From Verrucomicrobiota bacterium (GTDB lineage: Bacteria; Verrucomicrobiota; Verrucomicrobiia; Chthoniobacterales; Terrimicrobiaceae), in assembly GCA_026398275.1 (NCBI GenBank), contig JAPLTF010000027.1, positions 1-64,000 of the forward strand: DNA of 64,000 nucleotides, in the 5' to 3' direction. The notes beneath the pieces were generated by a model. That model was not told the origin of the DNA. It saw only the letters and a program-made list of their open reading frames with translations, and did no database searches. Below are positions 9,096-17,461 of the stretch, one piece after another. The position numbers were made by a program, and so were the translations under genes. Numbering within the stretch: position 1 is the stretch's first letter; each line of letters begins with the position of its first letter.

Positions 9096-9312
9096 GCGCC
9101 CGAGACCTTGGAGCCAGTATTGAGGGGAATGGAACCCCGAGTGCTGGATCAGCCAAGCTCGGGCTTTTTCTTTGTTTCCGGATGTCGCTTTTGTTGACCG
9201 AACCACCGCTTGGACGTATGGATTTAGGTGTCGCCGTTGCTGTTGAGGAGCCTATCTCCTGTGAAGCAGCCGGTTGCGGGCCAGCAGTAGGTTGCTGGCC
9301 CGACCCATTTTT
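9096..9312 (+). ncRNA. Predicted structured ncRNA, copy B, ending in an intrinsic terminator
   Basis: GCCCGAG-ac-CTTGG/CCAAG-CTCGGGC stem then TTTTTCTTTG; AGGAG/CTCCT hairpin; GGGCCAGCA/TGCTGGCCC then ATTTTT. Confidence 0.62.
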
Positions 9313-9407
9313 GCGGAGGATCCTGGGGCCTTATCGCGACCGTCGCCCGAAGCTCCGCCTTCCAGAAAGTTCAAAATCTCCCGTTTCCGAAGCCGGGTCC
9401 GCTCCGT

Positions 9408-9650
9408 ATGGTGGGACAAATGACGGATCTGCAAATAGGCCAGGAGTTCAGCCAACTGGCACGAAACTTCGACCGGAAGATGAGCGGGATCGAGAGCGAG
9501 ATGTTCTGGCGGGCGGAGTGGAAGGATTGGCGGGCGGTGTGCCAGATGTTCAACCCGCAGCAGCCGGTGGAGGAACTCCCCCTGTTCCAGTGGGCAAAAC
9601 AGGCGAGTCCTCCAGCGAGAAATTCACAGCAACCTGGCCTTGGCCGGTGA
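9408..9650 (+). CDS. Small hypothetical protein
   Basis: Plausible ORF: MTDLQIGQEFSQLARNFDRKMSGIESEMFWRAEWKDWRAVCQMFNPQQPVEELPLF. Confidence 0.4.
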   Translation: MVGQMTDLQIGQEFSQLARNFDRKMSGIESEMFWRAEWKDWRAVCQMFNPQQPVEELPLFQWAKQASPPARNSQQPGLGR

Positions 9651-9683
9651 GATCATTTGGTCGGGTTGAAATCCGCCGGATTG

Positions 9684-9742
9684 CAAAAAAAAGGTCGGTT
9701 CCGATCTATAGGGCTCCAATTGCCCAAAGAGGGAACCGACCT
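9684..9742 (-). terminator. Intrinsic terminator downstream of the R-M gene
   Basis: Minus strand AGGTCGGTTCC-29nt-GGAACCGACCT followed by T8. Confidence 0.65.
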
Positions 9743-9841
9743 GAACAAGGTTGCAACGAATACCCCCGGCGGTCAAACGAAAGATAAAAAATTCGGTCCG
9801 AGAAAAAGCTGGTCCGCAGTCCAGCAACTCGCTCGATAACC

Positions 9842-12751
9842 TCAGGCGTTGACCCGAATACAGTCGTCGGTGACGAACTGCGCGAGTTTGTCTGCGGGAA
9901 CCGGGATTCCGGGCGGCGTAATTGGCTCCCCGGCTTTCTCCTTGGCGGCGAGGGAGAGATTGAGGGCGAGAAGGAATGCGAGGGGATCGGAGTCCTTGGG
10001 CATGCCGTAGGCGGCGCGAACGGTAGTATCAAGCCGGTCGTGTGCATCGCGGAGCGGGTTGGCTCCGGGTTCTTCGAGGGTCCGGTAAAGATCGCGCAGG
10101 GAATAGTCGAGTTTGTCCATGGTTTCCCGACGCAAGCCGCGCAGTTCCACGGCGGCATCGGCGACGTCTGCGATTTGGTCTGTCGTGGGAGATTGCGGCC
10201 AGGGGAAGGTGTCGAAAACGGATTCGGCGCTGTAACGGAACCTTGCCGTCAGTTTTCCGCACTTTTCCGTGAACCACAGCCAGTGAAAGTGCGATTGTAA
10301 AACGCCGAAGCTGTAATCGTCGGAAAAACCAAAGACTTGGATCAGGTTACTTGGGCGAATATTTGAGGATACAAAGAAAAAGATTGGCCGCTTTGTTACA
10401 TAGGAACAGGCCACATACCGTGGCAATGGCTTGATGATCGACATCATCTCGGGCCGACCGAAAGAAAGTCGCCACCAATGCGCAAGGAAAGCTTTGTGAT
10501 GTGGGCGGACTTTGCCCGCAGAATCCTTGCCTTCTTCAGCCTTTCTTTCGCGATCCGGCAAAACCATCCTTCGAACATGATCGAAAGGAATCGGAAAAGC
10601 CTCTGCTTGAAATCGGTCCCTTTGCTCAAAGTCAATGACGAAGCGATTGAATTCTCCGCCAGTTAATGCGTCCTCGCCATTCAAGTATGGAAAGGTGATT
10701 TCCTCGTTTCGGGAGTCGTGTGAGACCCAGTTCATTCGTTCTTCCGCAGTAACTAAGAACCCCGGATGTCCAATCATCTGTCCATTGAAGCAACGCTGCG
10801 GCTTTGTATTCGAGATCAGTGGACCTGCGCTCGTGACATCAGCACCGACCGAAAGTGATGAATTGATACTGGGAAGTTCAAAGCTCTCCCAAACACTGTC
10901 TGTGGTGTCACCTCGCTGGAAATGAAGCAGTTTCTCCCCGTTCGCTCCGCCCCTGATCCAATTTACAATAGAGACATGAACTTGAGCCTCACCGCTCCAG
11001 ACCTGCGTCGAGACGGCCTCAGTGATTGTTCCACCGTGGCCGATAATGTAGTCGAGCCCGCCCGCCCTCGAATTGATATTTCTGATGTTCTGTGTGCCAA
11101 CGAGCCCTGCGCGTCCGCCGGGCTTCAAATGGTCGTGGGCTTTCCTGAACCAATAGACGCAGAGATCCGCCATACCGGGCACTTCTGGAAATGCTTTGCG
11201 CACTTTGTTGGCGTAGTCAGCGCCATGCGTTGGTTTGAGCAGCTTCGCCCCAAGATAGGGCGGGTTCCCGACAATGGCATCCGCTTCCGGCCACTTGGCA
11301 AAAAGGGCGTCGGCGCAGATGATATTCGAGTCAAGGTTTGCGAGCGGCAGCGGCTTCTCCTCAATGAGAAGCTGGTCGGATTGGGCGAGCTTCTTGGCTT
11401 CAATCAATTCGAGTTCCTTGGCGAGCATGAGAGTGACCTTAGCCAGCTCGACTGCGAACGGATCGATGTCGATGCCGTAGAAGTTTTTCAGAGAGATCGC
11501 ACTTTCGAGCGGTTCTCTTTTGCTCAACTCGTGGAGCCGCCGCAGAATCTCGCGCTCCAGGCGCTTGATTTCGCGATAGGCGACGAAAAGAAAATTCCCG
11601 GACCCGCAAGCGGGATCGAGAACGCGGAACCGGCGCAGGGCGGCGAGGCATTCGCGGAGCTTCCCGACGTTTTTTCCGGCCGCTTCGATGCGTTCCCGCC
11701 ATGGCCGGGTGATAGTCGGGCCGACGACTTTCTGGATGTCGAACTCGCTGGTGAAGTGGGCTCCGAGGGCATGGCGGGCAATGGCGTCCATGCTGTGCTG
11801 AAACAGGGTGCCGAAAATTTCAGGCTTCACCTTCGCCCAATCGTTGGTGAGAGCGGCTTGGTGGAGGGCGAAGACTTCGGCGTGCTTCAACTCGATGGGA
11901 TCGACATTGGCAAAGAGCCCCCCGTTGAAATAGTCAACACCGGCGTAGCGTCCGCCCCGTGCCGGCTCGGCTGTCGCCATTTGCCGGAAGAGTCCGCCGA
12001 GGAGGTCGTAGCTGGCAGAGGGGTGCTTGACGCAATCGGCCAAGAGCGTGGTGACGAGTTCGCCCGGGAGCAACCCAAGATCCTCCGCGACAATGGAAAC
12101 AAGGAGCTGGAGAATAAACCGCTGGGCGCGGGTGCGGTCCTCACCGCGGGCAATGATCTTCCGGAAGACATCGGCCAGGGTATCGGCAGCTTTGCGGGTG
12201 ACCTCGACACGGTTGTTGCCGAAAATCGGGTTTTGCGCGTGGGGAAGGAGGAAGTTCAGCGCGGCGGGGTTCTGCGGAAGATTCCGCAGGAGCAGCCGCT
12301 CGACGGGATCGAAAAGCTGGGTGTTGAAATCGTAAATCCAGAATTCGTCAAAGTTGCAGAGGATGGCGTATGCCGGCTTGTGCGGGACGATGTGTGTCCA
12401 GTATTCAAAAATCTGGTCGTAGTGCTTTTCGAGGCTGGCACCGCGCGACTTCATCTCGATCAGCACGCGCCCCGGCCAGAGGAGATCGGCGAATTTCTTC
12501 CCGCCCTTCAGCTTGTTTTTGCCTCCCTTGAAAAGTTCGAGCTGGGGAGAGCCGGGTTTCTTGGCAACCCGATACTCGAACGTCGCGCCGGCCTCCGCAA
12601 CCCCGCCGCCGTGACCGAATGCCCGGAACAGGTGATCCAGAAAAAGCTGGGCCTCGCTCTTTTCGTCGCCCCGGAGCGTCCGCGCAAAAATAGCAAACTT
12701 TTCGAGGGATTCCTTGTGTTCTACTGACGCCACGGATGGGACATTTATCAT
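9842..12751 (-). CDS. Type IIL (MmeI-like) single-chain restriction-modification enzyme
   Basis: N-terminal VLIEMKSRGASLEKHYDQ nuclease-like motif, RVLDPACGSGNFLFVAYREI SAM motif, AIVGNPPYLGAKL (NPPY), C-terminal specificity region. Confidence 0.85.
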   Translation of the reverse strand: MINVPSVASVEHKESLEKFAIFARTLRGDEKSEAQLFLDHLFRAFGHGGGVAEAGATFEYRVAKKPGSPQLELFKGGKNKLKGGKKFADLLWPGRVLIEMKSRGASLEKHYDQIFEYWTHIVPHKPAYAILCNFDEFWIYDFNTQLFDPVERLLLRNLPQNPAALNFLLPHAQNPIFGNNRVEVTRKAADTLADVFRKIIARGEDRTRAQRFILQLLVSIVAEDLGLLPGELVTTLLADCVKHPSASYDLLGGLFRQMATAEPARGGRYAGVDYFNGGLFANVDPIELKHAEVFALHQAALTNDWAKVKPEIFGTLFQHSMDAIARHALGAHFTSEFDIQKVVGPTITRPWRERIEAAGKNVGKLRECLAALRRFRVLDPACGSGNFLFVAYREIKRLEREILRRLHELSKREPLESAISLKNFYGIDIDPFAVELAKVTLMLAKELELIEAKKLAQSDQLLIEEKPLPLANLDSNIICADALFAKWPEADAIVGNPPYLGAKLLKPTHGADYANKVRKAFPEVPGMADLCVYWFRKAHDHLKPGGRAGLVGTQNIRNINSRAGGLDYIIGHGGTITEAVSTQVWSGEAQVHVSIVNWIRGGANGEKLLHFQRGDTTDSVWESFELPSINSSLSVGADVTSAGPLISNTKPQRCFNGQMIGHPGFLVTAEERMNWVSHDSRNEEITFPYLNGEDALTGGEFNRFVIDFEQRDRFQAEAFPIPFDHVRRMVLPDRERKAEEGKDSAGKVRPHHKAFLAHWWRLSFGRPEMMSIIKPLPRYVACSYVTKRPIFFFVSSNIRPSNLIQVFGFSDDYSFGVLQSHFHWLWFTEKCGKLTARFRYSAESVFDTFPWPQSPTTDQIADVADAAVELRGLRRETMDKLDYSLRDLYRTLEEPGANPLRDAHDRLDTTVRAAYGMPKDSDPLAFLLALNLSLAAKEKAGEPITPPGIPVPADKLAQFVTDDCIRVNA

Positions 12752-12852
12752 TCCCAGCCTGTATGGCGAGAAAACATCCGGTGTGGTCATCGCCAGGTGG
12801 AACGCTGTTGAACATCCACCTCGCATGGTATATTGAACCTGAGCATCCAAAT

Positions 12853-13188
12853 ATGAGCGTCCTCACACAACGGCTGTTGACAGAAATCGAGTCCGCCCCG
12901 GAGCCGGTCCAGGCCGAGGTGCTCGACTTTGTTCTGTTTGTGAAAGCCAGGCACTCTGGCGCTACCATCGAGCGGACTCCCGGCGTTTGCGGTGGGGAGG
13001 CGTGCATCGGGAAGACCCGCATTGCCGTCTGGATGCTTGAGGAGGCCCGCCGACAGGGAGTGAGCGATGGGGAGTTGCTGCAAGACTATCCCGGCCTCTG
13101 CGCGCCCGATCTCGCCGCCGCATGGTCCTACGTCGAGGCTCATCCGGCAGAAATCGAAAACGCGATCCAGGCCAACCTCGTCGCGTGA
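12853..13188 (+). CDS. DUF433-domain antitoxin
   Basis: RTPGVCGGEACIGKTRIAVWMLEEARRQGVSDGELLQDYPGLCAPDLAAAWSYV. Confidence 0.85.
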   Translation: MSVLTQRLLTEIESAPEPVQAEVLDFVLFVKARHSGATIERTPGVCGGEACIGKTRIAVWMLEEARRQGVSDGELLQDYPGLCAPDLAAAWSYVEAHPAEIENAIQANLVA

Positions 13189-13523
13189 TGGCCAGGTTCT
13201 ACTCGAACGAGAATTTTCCCCTCCGTGCTGTCCAGAGCCTTCGGGCGCTGGGGCATGACGTGCTGACTTCACTGGAGGCCGACCGCGCCAACCAGAAAAT
13301 CCCCGATACAGAGGTGCTCCGCTTCGCCACGGAAGAAGGCCGGGCGGTTCTCACGCTGAACCGCTTGGATTTCTTCCGGCTCCACCGGGAGACGGAAGCC
13401 CACCATGCGGGCATCATCGCCTGCACCCAGAACCGTGATTCCGCCGCTCTGGCAGAACGGATCCATCAAGCCGTCGAAGCCGACCCGGACCTGAACGGCA
13501 AGCTAATCCGCATCGTGCGGTGA
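13188..13523 (+). CDS. DUF5615 PIN-like toxin
   Basis: MARFYSNENFPLRAVQSLRALGHDVLTSLEADRANQKIPDTEVLRFATEEGRAVLTLNRLDF; TGATG overlap with DUF433 gene. Confidence 0.85.
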   Translation: MARFYSNENFPLRAVQSLRALGHDVLTSLEADRANQKIPDTEVLRFATEEGRAVLTLNRLDFFRLHRETEAHHAGIIACTQNRDSAALAERIHQAVEADPDLNGKLIRIVR

Positions 13524-13908
13524 CGGGGAATCCGGGCACCCAACCGACAGCCTCGCTTTCAACGTGGCAATCACCTTCCCCAATGCCGGGCGCGTGTCTG
13601 CGTTGCGCGGTGTCCACGCGAGACAGCGGGTGAATTGGTCGGGGAGCGGGAGGCGGAGCAGGCGCTGGCCTTGCAGGGGAGAAAGCGCCCCAAACTCGCC
13701 TGCCTCGACTACGGCACCGGCAAAGGCAGGTTCCTGTGCGCCTACCGGTGGGATGGCGAGCGGGAGATCGACACCGGGAAATTCACCACTGCAATGACCT
13801 GAATAGTGATGAAAACCAACATTTTGAAAATATCTGCTTACCGGGTCGATGTCGCTCAGTATGGTATAGTCGCGGCCCCAAGAGAGGCCGGAAAGGAATG
13901 GAACGAAA

Positions 13909-14580
13909 ATGAAAGCCGACCTCAACAAGAAGAAACTGATCCGGTTCCTTCGCCATGCACAGAGTGCGGCCAATGCAGGTTTCCAGACATCGGATCCAAG
14001 TGAAATACCTCTCACGACCGAAGGCAAAGCGGCGGCAGAAAATGCGGCCATCGAATACGACGGTCCTGCCCCGGAATTGATTGTGGTCTCCCCTTTCCTC
14101 AGGGCGAAACAAACGGCTGGGCCATTTATCGCGAGGTTCCCGCTGGCGAAGGTGGAAACAACATTGCCGGTCCAAGAATTCACCTATATCAGCCCGGAGC
14201 GGTGCGTCGAAACGACCTTTGCCGAGCGAAGGCCGATGGTTGAAAACTACTGGCGTCATGCTGCTCCGGATTATGTGGATGGTCCACGAGCGGAATCCTT
14301 CGAGGGATTCATCGCACGAGTGAAGGATTCGATCACGAAACTACTCGCACGGGAGGAGAAAAGCATCCTCGTGATCTGCCATGAGATGTTCATACAGGCA
14401 GCCGAGTTCTACCAGCAGCCCACCGAAAACCCTACAAACCCCGATTCGATGCGAGGATTCCATCACTTCACCTTGGATTTTCCGGTGAAGAACCTTGGGT
14501 TCTGGGATTTCACAGACTTCCGTGATTGGAAATGCCATTCGGTGGCACGCTATGGGAGCAGGAAGGAAGCCGGAGAATGA
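13909..14580 (+). CDS. Histidine phosphatase (phosphoglycerate mutase-like) family protein
   Basis: KLIRFLRHAQSAANAG...LTTEGKAAAENAA...VVSPFLRAKQT...ILVICHEMFI. Confidence 0.8.
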   Translation: MKADLNKKKLIRFLRHAQSAANAGFQTSDPSEIPLTTEGKAAAENAAIEYDGPAPELIVVSPFLRAKQTAGPFIARFPLAKVETTLPVQEFTYISPERCVETTFAERRPMVENYWRHAAPDYVDGPRAESFEGFIARVKDSITKLLAREEKSILVICHEMFIQAAEFYQQPTENPTNPDSMRGFHHFTLDFPVKNLGFWDFTDFRDWKCHSVARYGSRKEAGE

Positions 14581-15296
14581 ATGCCCAGCTAGATATTGAA
14601 TCTGCTGAGATTACGGCCGCAAATGGCTACTTCTCGCTCGGTTTGCTCGACTTGGCGGAGGCTGAGGTTCAACGGGCAGTTGCGTGCGATGGGGAGACCT
14701 CGGCTGCCCTGAGCGATGCGCACGCTCGGGCACGGCACTACCCGGCAATTTGCTGGTCAGCGCGATCTTGGGGGGATTCTTATCAATCCAGAACCATCAT
14801 CCGGGAGGCGCGTGGACTGATGGAATTTCCCGACCCATGGCACCGATACGCGCCCGAGGACTGGGCGAGGCTGGCCAAGGCGATTCGCCGGCTCAATTCC
14901 CTTCGCCGCCGGAAAGGGCTCCCGCCGCTGGACTCCCGTCCGCCGATGCTGGCTCTGCGGTTGGAGGAAAATCACATCACCGAGCCCAACCGGAGGTCTT
15001 CAACTGCCGTGCAAAATCCTTCGGAAAAAGCATGGAAATCGGAACCTTCAACGCCCCCGCAATCGCAAAAAGCTCAACATCAGTCGCACTGCGGATCTGC
15101 GCCTCAATCTTCGCCAGCGTGCCCCGCGAGATCGAACATCCTGCAACCTCGCACTTCGCCGCCAATGCTTCCTGGGTCCACCCCTGCTTGTAGCGAATTC
15201 TCCGGACTGTTTCGCCGACCGCGTTTCTTGGCAATGTCTGCTCCATTACAGAGCTTGACTCTACTGGTAGAGGGAGGCTCAAATGCTCCGATATAG
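14577..15296 (+). CDS. Hypothetical protein (3' end uncertain)
   Basis: ATGA overlap with phosphatase; N-terminal ~130 aa plausible, 3' part is antisense to an HTH gene. Confidence 0.35.
   Translation: MNAQLDIESAEITAANGYFSLGLLDLAEAEVQRAVACDGETSAALSDAHARARHYPAICWSARSWGDSYQSRTIIREARGLMEFPDPWHRYAPEDWARLAKAIRRLNSLRRRKGLPPLDSRPPMLALRLEENHITEPNRRSSTAVQNPSEKAWKSEPSTPPQSQKAQHQSHCGSAPQSSPACPARSNILQPRTSPPMLPGSTPACSEFSGLFRRPRFLAMSAPLQSLTLLVEGGSNAPI
14977..15246 (-). CDS. XRE-family HTH regulator
   Basis: VGETVRRIRYKQGWTQEALAAKCEVAGCSISRGTLAKIEAQIRSATDVELFAIAGALKVPISMLF. Confidence 0.82.
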   Translation of the reverse strand: MEQTLPRNAVGETVRRIRYKQGWTQEALAAKCEVAGCSISRGTLAKIEAQIRSATDVELFAIAGALKVPISMLFPKDFARQLKTSGWAR

Positions 15297-15340
15297 AGCA
15301 GGATCGAGCGTCTTGAATTTTTTCAAAACACAAACCGAAC

Positions 15341-15649
15341 ATGAGCAATAGAAGCATTCAAAGTCCGGGAGGGTGCTGCTTGGCCTCTGCCCCCATGGTT
15401 GTGACGCTGGGGCTCCTGTGGTGGCATGGAAACCTTGCTCTGCTCTGCTGGCTGGTGGTCATCGCGGCAGTCTTCAATTGGCTCTGTGCAGAAGCTGTTG
15501 TCCACGCCAGAAATGCCGCCGGAGAATCAGCCGAGAATCTGAATGTCGCACGGCTATGGTTGAAGATTTACAACCTGACCACGCCAATCTACTGGCTGTT
15601 CTGTCTTGCCGCCGTCACCTACGCCATTGTGACGAAGCAAAAGCCATGA
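15341..15649 (+). CDS. Small membrane protein
   Basis: Hydrophobic segments VVTLGLLWWHGNLALLCWLVVIAAVF and LTTPIYWLFCLAAVTYAIV. Confidence 0.5.
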   Translation: MSNRSIQSPGGCCLASAPMVVTLGLLWWHGNLALLCWLVVIAAVFNWLCAEAVVHARNAAGESAENLNVARLWLKIYNLTTPIYWLFCLAAVTYAIVTKQKP

Positions 15650-15680
15650 GCACCTCGGTCTCAAGTGCAGCGCTGCCAGT

Positions 15681-16247
15681 ATGAACATGGCGCGATCTAC
15701 GCACACCGGAGCAGAGTCGTTCTCGATGCCGGCGATCACCGGGGATCTCGTGATGCATTTTCCGACCGATGCCATTGCGGGGCCATCAGTCCATCCGGTC
15801 GATTTCTGGCTGTTTGATCGGCCGGTGGAGTTTGCGATCATCAGCAAATTGTCCGAGCTTCCCGCTTGGTTCATCCTCCATCCGACGGAGAGGATGGGTG
15901 AGTTGGCGCAAGCGATGACCGGAGAGCTGCGGAAAGGAATATCCTTTCCCGACCCATTCTATGCCCCGAACGTCTGGAGAGTGAAGGCAGGTGACCGGAT
16001 CGCTTTCTTTTGCCAGCGCCCGTGGACGACCCCCGCAGAAAACGGCTGGATCATCGATATCGGTGAGAACGCACTGGTTTATTGGCAACTTCCGGGCGGG
16101 GGCATTCCGAACACACTCGAAGCGTCCGGCGCTTCTCCAACCGATGACGAGAAACTGGAACGCTGGATTCAAGTGGCCTCAGCCAAAATCGCCTCGATGG
16201 GGCTCCCGAGGAGTTGTGCCTTGGATTGGGGGATCGCCCGCCAGTGA
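15681..16247 (+). CDS. Hypothetical protein
   Basis: ORF of 188 aa with non-biased composition. Confidence 0.45.
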   Translation: MNMARSTHTGAESFSMPAITGDLVMHFPTDAIAGPSVHPVDFWLFDRPVEFAIISKLSELPAWFILHPTERMGELAQAMTGELRKGISFPDPFYAPNVWRVKAGDRIAFFCQRPWTTPAENGWIIDIGENALVYWQLPGGGIPNTLEASGASPTDDEKLERWIQVASAKIASMGLPRSCALDWGIARQ

Positions 16248-16305
16248 AACTATTCACACCAACCCGTTGTCGAAAGCACAACTCAATCCTATAGTAATTT
16301 AGAGG

Positions 16306-16446
16306 ATGAAGACCAACGAGAAAGACCCGAAGAAAGCCAAGGCAAAACCGGCCTGGCCGACCGAGGAGGAACGGCAAGCGAGCTTCGAGCGCGGCAAAGC
16401 CGAGTGGTTCAAGAAGCACGGGGACAAACTCCCCAAGGTTCACTGA
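16306..16446 (+). CDS. Very small charged hypothetical protein
   Basis: MKTNEKDPKKAKAKPAWPTEEERQASFERGKAEWFKKHGDKLPKVH. Confidence 0.4.
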   Translation: MKTNEKDPKKAKAKPAWPTEEERQASFERGKAEWFKKHGDKLPKVH

Positions 16447-16581
16447 AAACCGCCGATTTAAATGCCGCGATCCATTGATGCTTTCCGCCAAGGAACTGAT
16501 ATCTTCACCCCATCGACATGATTTTCCAAATAGACACGTTCGCAATTTACGCAATTCCACCGCCGGGCCTCGCCCCGAGCT

Positions 16582-16875
16582 ATGGAATTGCATCGCATTT
16601 TTGTGACTCAACGGAGGCTGCGCAATTCGGCCCAACTACCTGCCCTCATCCGAGAGGTCGGGCTGTCTCTTCGCGTCCCGCCGGTGGTCTTGGGTGAATT
16701 GGAGGATGGAACGGTATTCATCATTGATGGGCACCACCGCTGCTTGGCCTATCTTTTTTCAGGCCGCGATTCCCTCCTGTGGGGCGAGTATGTGCTCTGC
16801 CCCGTTGATCACCAGAAAGCCATGTTTGGAAAATTGACCGATCCCTCCGTCATCAGGCGCCTGCTTGGAGAATAA
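16582..16875 (+). CDS. ParB-like fold small protein
   Basis: VVLGELEDGTVFIIDGHHRCLAYLFSGRDSL (DGHHR motif). Confidence 0.5.
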   Translation: MELHRIFVTQRRLRNSAQLPALIREVGLSLRVPPVVLGELEDGTVFIIDGHHRCLAYLFSGRDSLLWGEYVLCPVDHQKAMFGKLTDPSVIRRLLGE

Positions 16876-16906
16876 TCGAGGAGAAGATCGAAAGAAGGCG
16901 CAGGCC

Positions 16907-17185
16907 ATGAAGCCAACCGAGGAAGAAATCAGGAAGGAGGAGGAAAAGGCGGTATTGGACGGGAAAACCAACCGCCTCAGGAGCATTCCTCCCCAGCAGC
17001 TTCTGGAGAAAGTGGGTCCAGTGAGGGCGCAAAGGGAACTTCTGGGGAGAATCTGGAAGCAGGAAGAAAAGACTCCGAGAAACTTCCTGGTCCCGGTGGA
17101 GAGACATCCAGCGTGGCCCGACGAGGAGAGAATTCTGACGTTGATCGGGCGGTTGACTTTGCTGGAAATTGGCTTGGACGACTGA
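16907..17185 (+). CDS. Hypothetical protein
   Basis: 92-aa ORF MKPTEEEIRKEEEKAVLDGKTNRLRSIPPQQLLEKVGPVRAQRELLGRIW. Confidence 0.45.
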   Translation: MKPTEEEIRKEEEKAVLDGKTNRLRSIPPQQLLEKVGPVRAQRELLGRIWKQEEKTPRNFLVPVERHPAWPDEERILTLIGRLTLLEIGLDD

Positions 17186-17413
17186 AAACCAGGATGGTTG
17201 CCAACCTCGCGCGGGCGCGCACGCGTTGTGTAGACGCTTTTCTCGTGGCATTTCGAATGGTCACGCGCGGGTGCGCGAGAATCGAAGTGAAACGAGAGAA
17301 AACACTGGCGGCAATGGGGAAACAAAGTCGCAACATCCGCCGCAAAAATGGCAAGGGAGTGGCAAGGGAGATTTTTCTGCAAAATCCGATTTCCTTGTAA
17401 CTCATTGATTACA

Positions 17414-17461
17414 AAGAATCGGGCCGGCGAGATTTGAACTCGCGACCTCTTGAACCCCATT
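17414..17461 (-). repeat. Proximal att site (3' part of intact tRNA-Pro)
   Basis: Direct repeat of 1883-1930. Confidence 0.92.

Larger units (their letters stand above)
1883..17461. mobile_element. Integrative element in tRNA-Pro(GGG), about 15.5 kb, satellite/integrative-plasmid-like
   Basis: 48-bp direct repeat (1 mismatch) of the tRNA 3' part at both ends, integrase adjacent to the left repeat, replication module and defence-type cargo. Confidence 0.88.

Noticed and set aside
8735-9312. ncRNA pair as a retron, type III TA antitoxin repeat or CRISPR/tracr locus
   Set aside because: No reverse transcriptase, no short tandem antitoxin repeats next to a ToxN-like gene, and no Cas protein nearby. 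Each unit has its own promoter and terminator instead.
10922-12727. 601-aa + strand ORF
   Set aside because: Antisense shadow of the type IIL R-M gene; composition bias, no motifs.
9842-12751. BREX PglX methyltransferase
   Set aside because: No other BREX genes (brxC, pglZ, brxL) nearby, and the N-terminal nuclease-like region fits a type IIL single-chain enzyme.
13560-13802. Possible small + strand CDS ending KRPKLACLDYGTGKGRFLCAYRWDGEREIDTGKFTTAMT
   Set aside because: The tail looks protein-like but no start codon or consistent upstream frame could be found; possibly a gene fragment.
1883-17461. Complete prophage
   Set aside because: No capsid, terminase, portal, tail or lysis genes recognised; content fits a satellite or integrative plasmid.
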